64,000 bases of DNA from Pachypanchax playfairii (Eukaryota; Chordata; Actinopteri; Cyprinodontiformes; Aplocheilidae), in contig SSNP01000014.1 in assembly GCA_006937955.1 (NCBI GenBank), forward strand, positions 312,634-376,633. Reading direction: 5' to 3'. Shown piece after piece: positions 61,649-64,000 of this stretch. Both the position numbers and the translations under genes were made by a program. Numbering within the stretch: position 1 is the first letter of the stretch; every line of letters begins with the position of its first letter. The notes below the pieces were generated by a model. It was not told the origin of the DNA, searched no databases, and worked only from the letters and a program-made list of their open reading frames with translations.

Positions 61649-63244
61649 GTAAGTGTGAGGTCACACCAGGAGACCTGTAGGGATTCAGGCACAGAAGAGG
61701 TTTTCAGAAAAGCATGCCCATGGATATACACACATTTACACACATGTCTGTCTTTTTTCTAATTGCTGGGGCACCGGAAAAAGTTGTAGACACAAACACA
61801 GTCCCTGAGGTTCTAATAACTGTGAGTTGGCCATTACACTACTCTGAAAAGAACATATTCTCATTCAAGGTGTTCTAATAATACTCTCGAGGCTTGTGTG
61901 AGTCATCCTTTCAAGCAATTGTTGCAAAGAGAAGTTCTGAAAAGAAAAAGTGGGTTCAAAAGGCAAGACTTTCGAGTTAAAGCATGTCATTTGTGAATGA
62001 AAAAACGTCTACAATTTAGTTTTAGACTAGAACTTCTGTTGGATGAGGTGCTGCCTTGTGCAAAATATTTACCCTTTTCAGATATAACTGAGTAAAAAAG
62101 AGGTCATGTTTATTGGCATTGTGTTATAAAGAAATGAAATATAGGTCTTAAAAAATAAATGTATGTGATCAAGAGTAAAAATATTTGCATCGAGTGTTTC
62201 TTGAAAGGCACTATCCGTAGTATTATACTGTACAGCTGTGTCTCACTGTGCTGCAACTGATGGCGAGAAATTGTGAACAACAAGTTTCCAAAACATCTTT
62301 AAATGTTTGCAAGGGGTTACAGGTCCTTGTAAAACAAGTTTTATTTTTTCATAGAAATTACAGTCATTGAAGTCATTTGGATTCCATCTCAGTTTAGTTT
62401 CTTAGTGTCAAAGTACAAGAAATGTAAATTGGCAACCTGTAAAACTAAGATGGAACTTTTGGGAGAAGAAAAAAAGAGAATTTCACACTGAATGTGACAA
62501 AATTGCCTTTAAAATTATGATAAATAAGAACAAATTACATGTTTATCAGATTCATGACTTCCATCATTTCTATTGGAATGAAGTCAGTAACTAGAAGCCT
62601 TGTGCTGATAATCAAGTACACTTGATTAACAATTAATGGGCAATCTTTCTGTTTAACACAACATGATTGCTGTCCATAACTGTTGTTTTAATTAGATAAT
62701 TTCCAAAAGATTTGGAGTCCATTTTTTTTACAGTATGATTTATATGTGTTGTAATATATCTTAATAAAAAATATTGAAATTGAAACATTTAACAGTTCTT
62801 TCTGACTAAATGTGGACAAAAATAAAATCTGATAATCCCATCCAATGAGAGCTGTTTTTATACACATCTAATAAATGTAATAAATTGTATGAGTTTTTTG
62901 TAGACAACTGTGCAGAATTTGATCTTGCAATGCAATACTGTTCTTTGCATTAGACCATATAGTGTTACGTTTTTACAGTTCATGCTCTTGCAGGTCGTGG
63001 ACTAACAATAAATTCAGCTCTCAAATTAAAGAATTAAAGTAGTGGTTTTAAAGCAATAGCATACCTCAAAAATACCCGAAACATTTTAGTGCATTTAATT
63101 TAATATGTAACATAGTCTATCATTCTATTTTGTACTTTTCCTGTGCCATTTCTAGCTTTGTCAAATGAGCATAGCTATAAATATTATGTGGCCTTGTTGT
63201 ATGGTCATTTGTTTAGCCATGTCTTTTCTCCATTGCCCCATTAG
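61649..63244 (+). other. astn2: astn2 intron
   Basis: Phase-2 intron, GTAAGTGTG to CCCCATTAG. Joining the exons gives QP-I-LRLAPYLEPSS. The sequence is AT-rich; I see no repeat or gene in it. Confidence 0.85.
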
Positions 63245-63393
63245 TTTGCGCCTTGCCCCTTACCTGGAGCCCTCGAGCACAACAGTGGCCCTGGAGTGGA
63301 TGGATGTGGAGCCTCTAATTGGCTGCAAAGTTTCTGACTACATCATCCAACACAAGCGAGTAGAAGATCCCTCAGAGGCTGAAGTCTACACAG
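63245..63393 (+). CDS. astn2: astrotactin-2 internal exon (start of fibronectin type III domain)
   Basis: 149 bp, phase 2 to phase 1, donor ACAG|GTAGAG. It encodes (I)LRLAPYLEPSSTTVAL, EWMDVEPLIGCKVSDYIIQH, KRVEDPSEAEVYTG. The alternation around TVALEWMDV and KVSDYIIQHK is that of the first strands of an FNIII domain. Later exons (rest of FNIII, annexin-like C-terminal domain) must lie to the right of the window. Confidence 0.92.
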
Positions 63394-63800
63394 GTAGAGA
63401 AGATTCCCTTACTGCCACATTGTTTCTGATTTTGCCTCATATGTTGACATATTTAGAAACATATTTTACATGAGTCCAAACATAAAGACATGAAGCATGT
63501 TTTGTGAAATGTCAGGTCCTGTTGACATATACCTGTAAAATTCATGATGTGTTCCTATTGTGTTTAAGTGTGGCTAATTTACAACACACTGTAGTTTGAG
63601 AATCACATGTACTAAATAGATGTAGCGTAAGTATGTTGTCGTTTTTATTGGTGTGATGCTCTTACTCATGAATTTATTGTTGCTTATCTGTGGCATTTGC
63701 AGGTTGTTATAAGGGGGATGGCCATGTTGAGTTCAATGTGCAAGATCATTTTAAAAGCCTCAGATGTTTCAAGAGTCTGTTAAGGTCAACACTCAGTATA
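63394..63800 (+). other. astn2: start of the next astn2 intron
   Basis: Begins GTAGAGAAG and continues past the window. Nothing recognisable lies before the Tc1-like element at 63801. Confidence 0.8.
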
Positions 63801-64000
63801 CAGTGGGGCAAAAAAGTATTTAGTCAGCCACCAATTGTGTAAGTTCTCCCACTTAAAAAGATCAGAGAGGCCTGTAATTTTCATCATAGGTATACCTCAA
63901 CTATGAGAGACAAAATGAGGAAAAAAAATCCAGAAAATCACATTGTCTGATTTTTAAAGAATTTATTTGCAAATTATGGTGGAAAATAAGTATTTGGTCA
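63801..64000. mobile_element. Tc1-like transposon end, cut by the window edge
   Basis: TA (63799-63800) is followed by CAGTGGGGCAAAAAAGTATT, then 'tagtcagccaccaattgtg', 'aagttctcccacttaaaaag', 'cctgtaattttcatcatagg', and 'aaaataagtatttggtca' at the very end. This is the terminal inverted repeat of a Tc1 family very widespread in fish. It looks little diverged compared with the other elements here, suggesting recent insertion. The transposase region, if present, would lie right of the window. Confidence 0.88.

Noticed and set aside
1..64000. Prokaryotic-type systems, CRISPR arrays, tRNA and rRNA genes
   Set aside because: No spaced direct-repeat array, no operon-like gene packing and no complete tRNA fold seen; the only tRNA-like segment is the SINE head at 26975.

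Overview
The window is a stretch of vertebrate genome, most likely from a ray-finned (teleost) fish. It is AT-rich, with short exons in multi-kilobase introns bounded by GT/AG. It carries microsatellites and degraded DNA transposons of types common in fish (Tc1/mariner, hAT, PIF/Harbinger, TTAA-flanked MITEs), a tRNA-derived SINE and LINE scraps. The lineage call comes from these families and from protein similarity; I could not run a search.

Two genes are present. On the + strand, eight consecutive internal exons of an astrotactin gene (astn2) lie at 11093-11259, 14859-15047, 40109-40233, 41259-41363, 41614-41793, 51195-51517, 61515-61648 and 63245-63393. Their reading frames join across every intron to give about 457 codons. 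They run from an EGF-like module through the MACPF (perforin-like) region and a second cysteine-rich module into the start of a fibronectin type III domain. The 5' and 3' ends of the gene lie outside the window. On the - strand, inside the intron between the fifth and sixth of these exons, is a complete single-coding-exon trim32 gene (45168-47216, 682 aa; RING, B-box, coiled coil, NHL repeats). It has a candidate non-coding first exon near 48.1 kb and a candidate long 3' UTR reaching a poly(A) signal at 42655-42660. The antisense nesting of TRIM32 in ASTN2 is known in mammals and identifies the host as astn2 rather than astn1.

By region: 1-11 kb is intron with a compound tetranucleotide array, an intron-containing hAT transposase pseudogene and a reverse-strand LINE fragment. 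11-15 kb holds two exons. 15-40 kb is one 25-kb intron packed with small DNA transposons, several with readable target-site duplications. 40-42 kb holds three clustered exons. 42-51 kb is the intron hosting trim32. 51-64 kb holds three more exons, more repeats and, at the right edge, the beginning of a Tc1-like element cut by the window end.

I found no prokaryotic-type system, CRISPR array, tRNA or rRNA gene. The points most worth a second look are the palindrome-bearing TTAA element, the spliced hAT relic, the Harbinger relic, a fish-type insertion in one astn2 exon, an unusual splice donor, and the trim32 promoter and 3' UTR layout.
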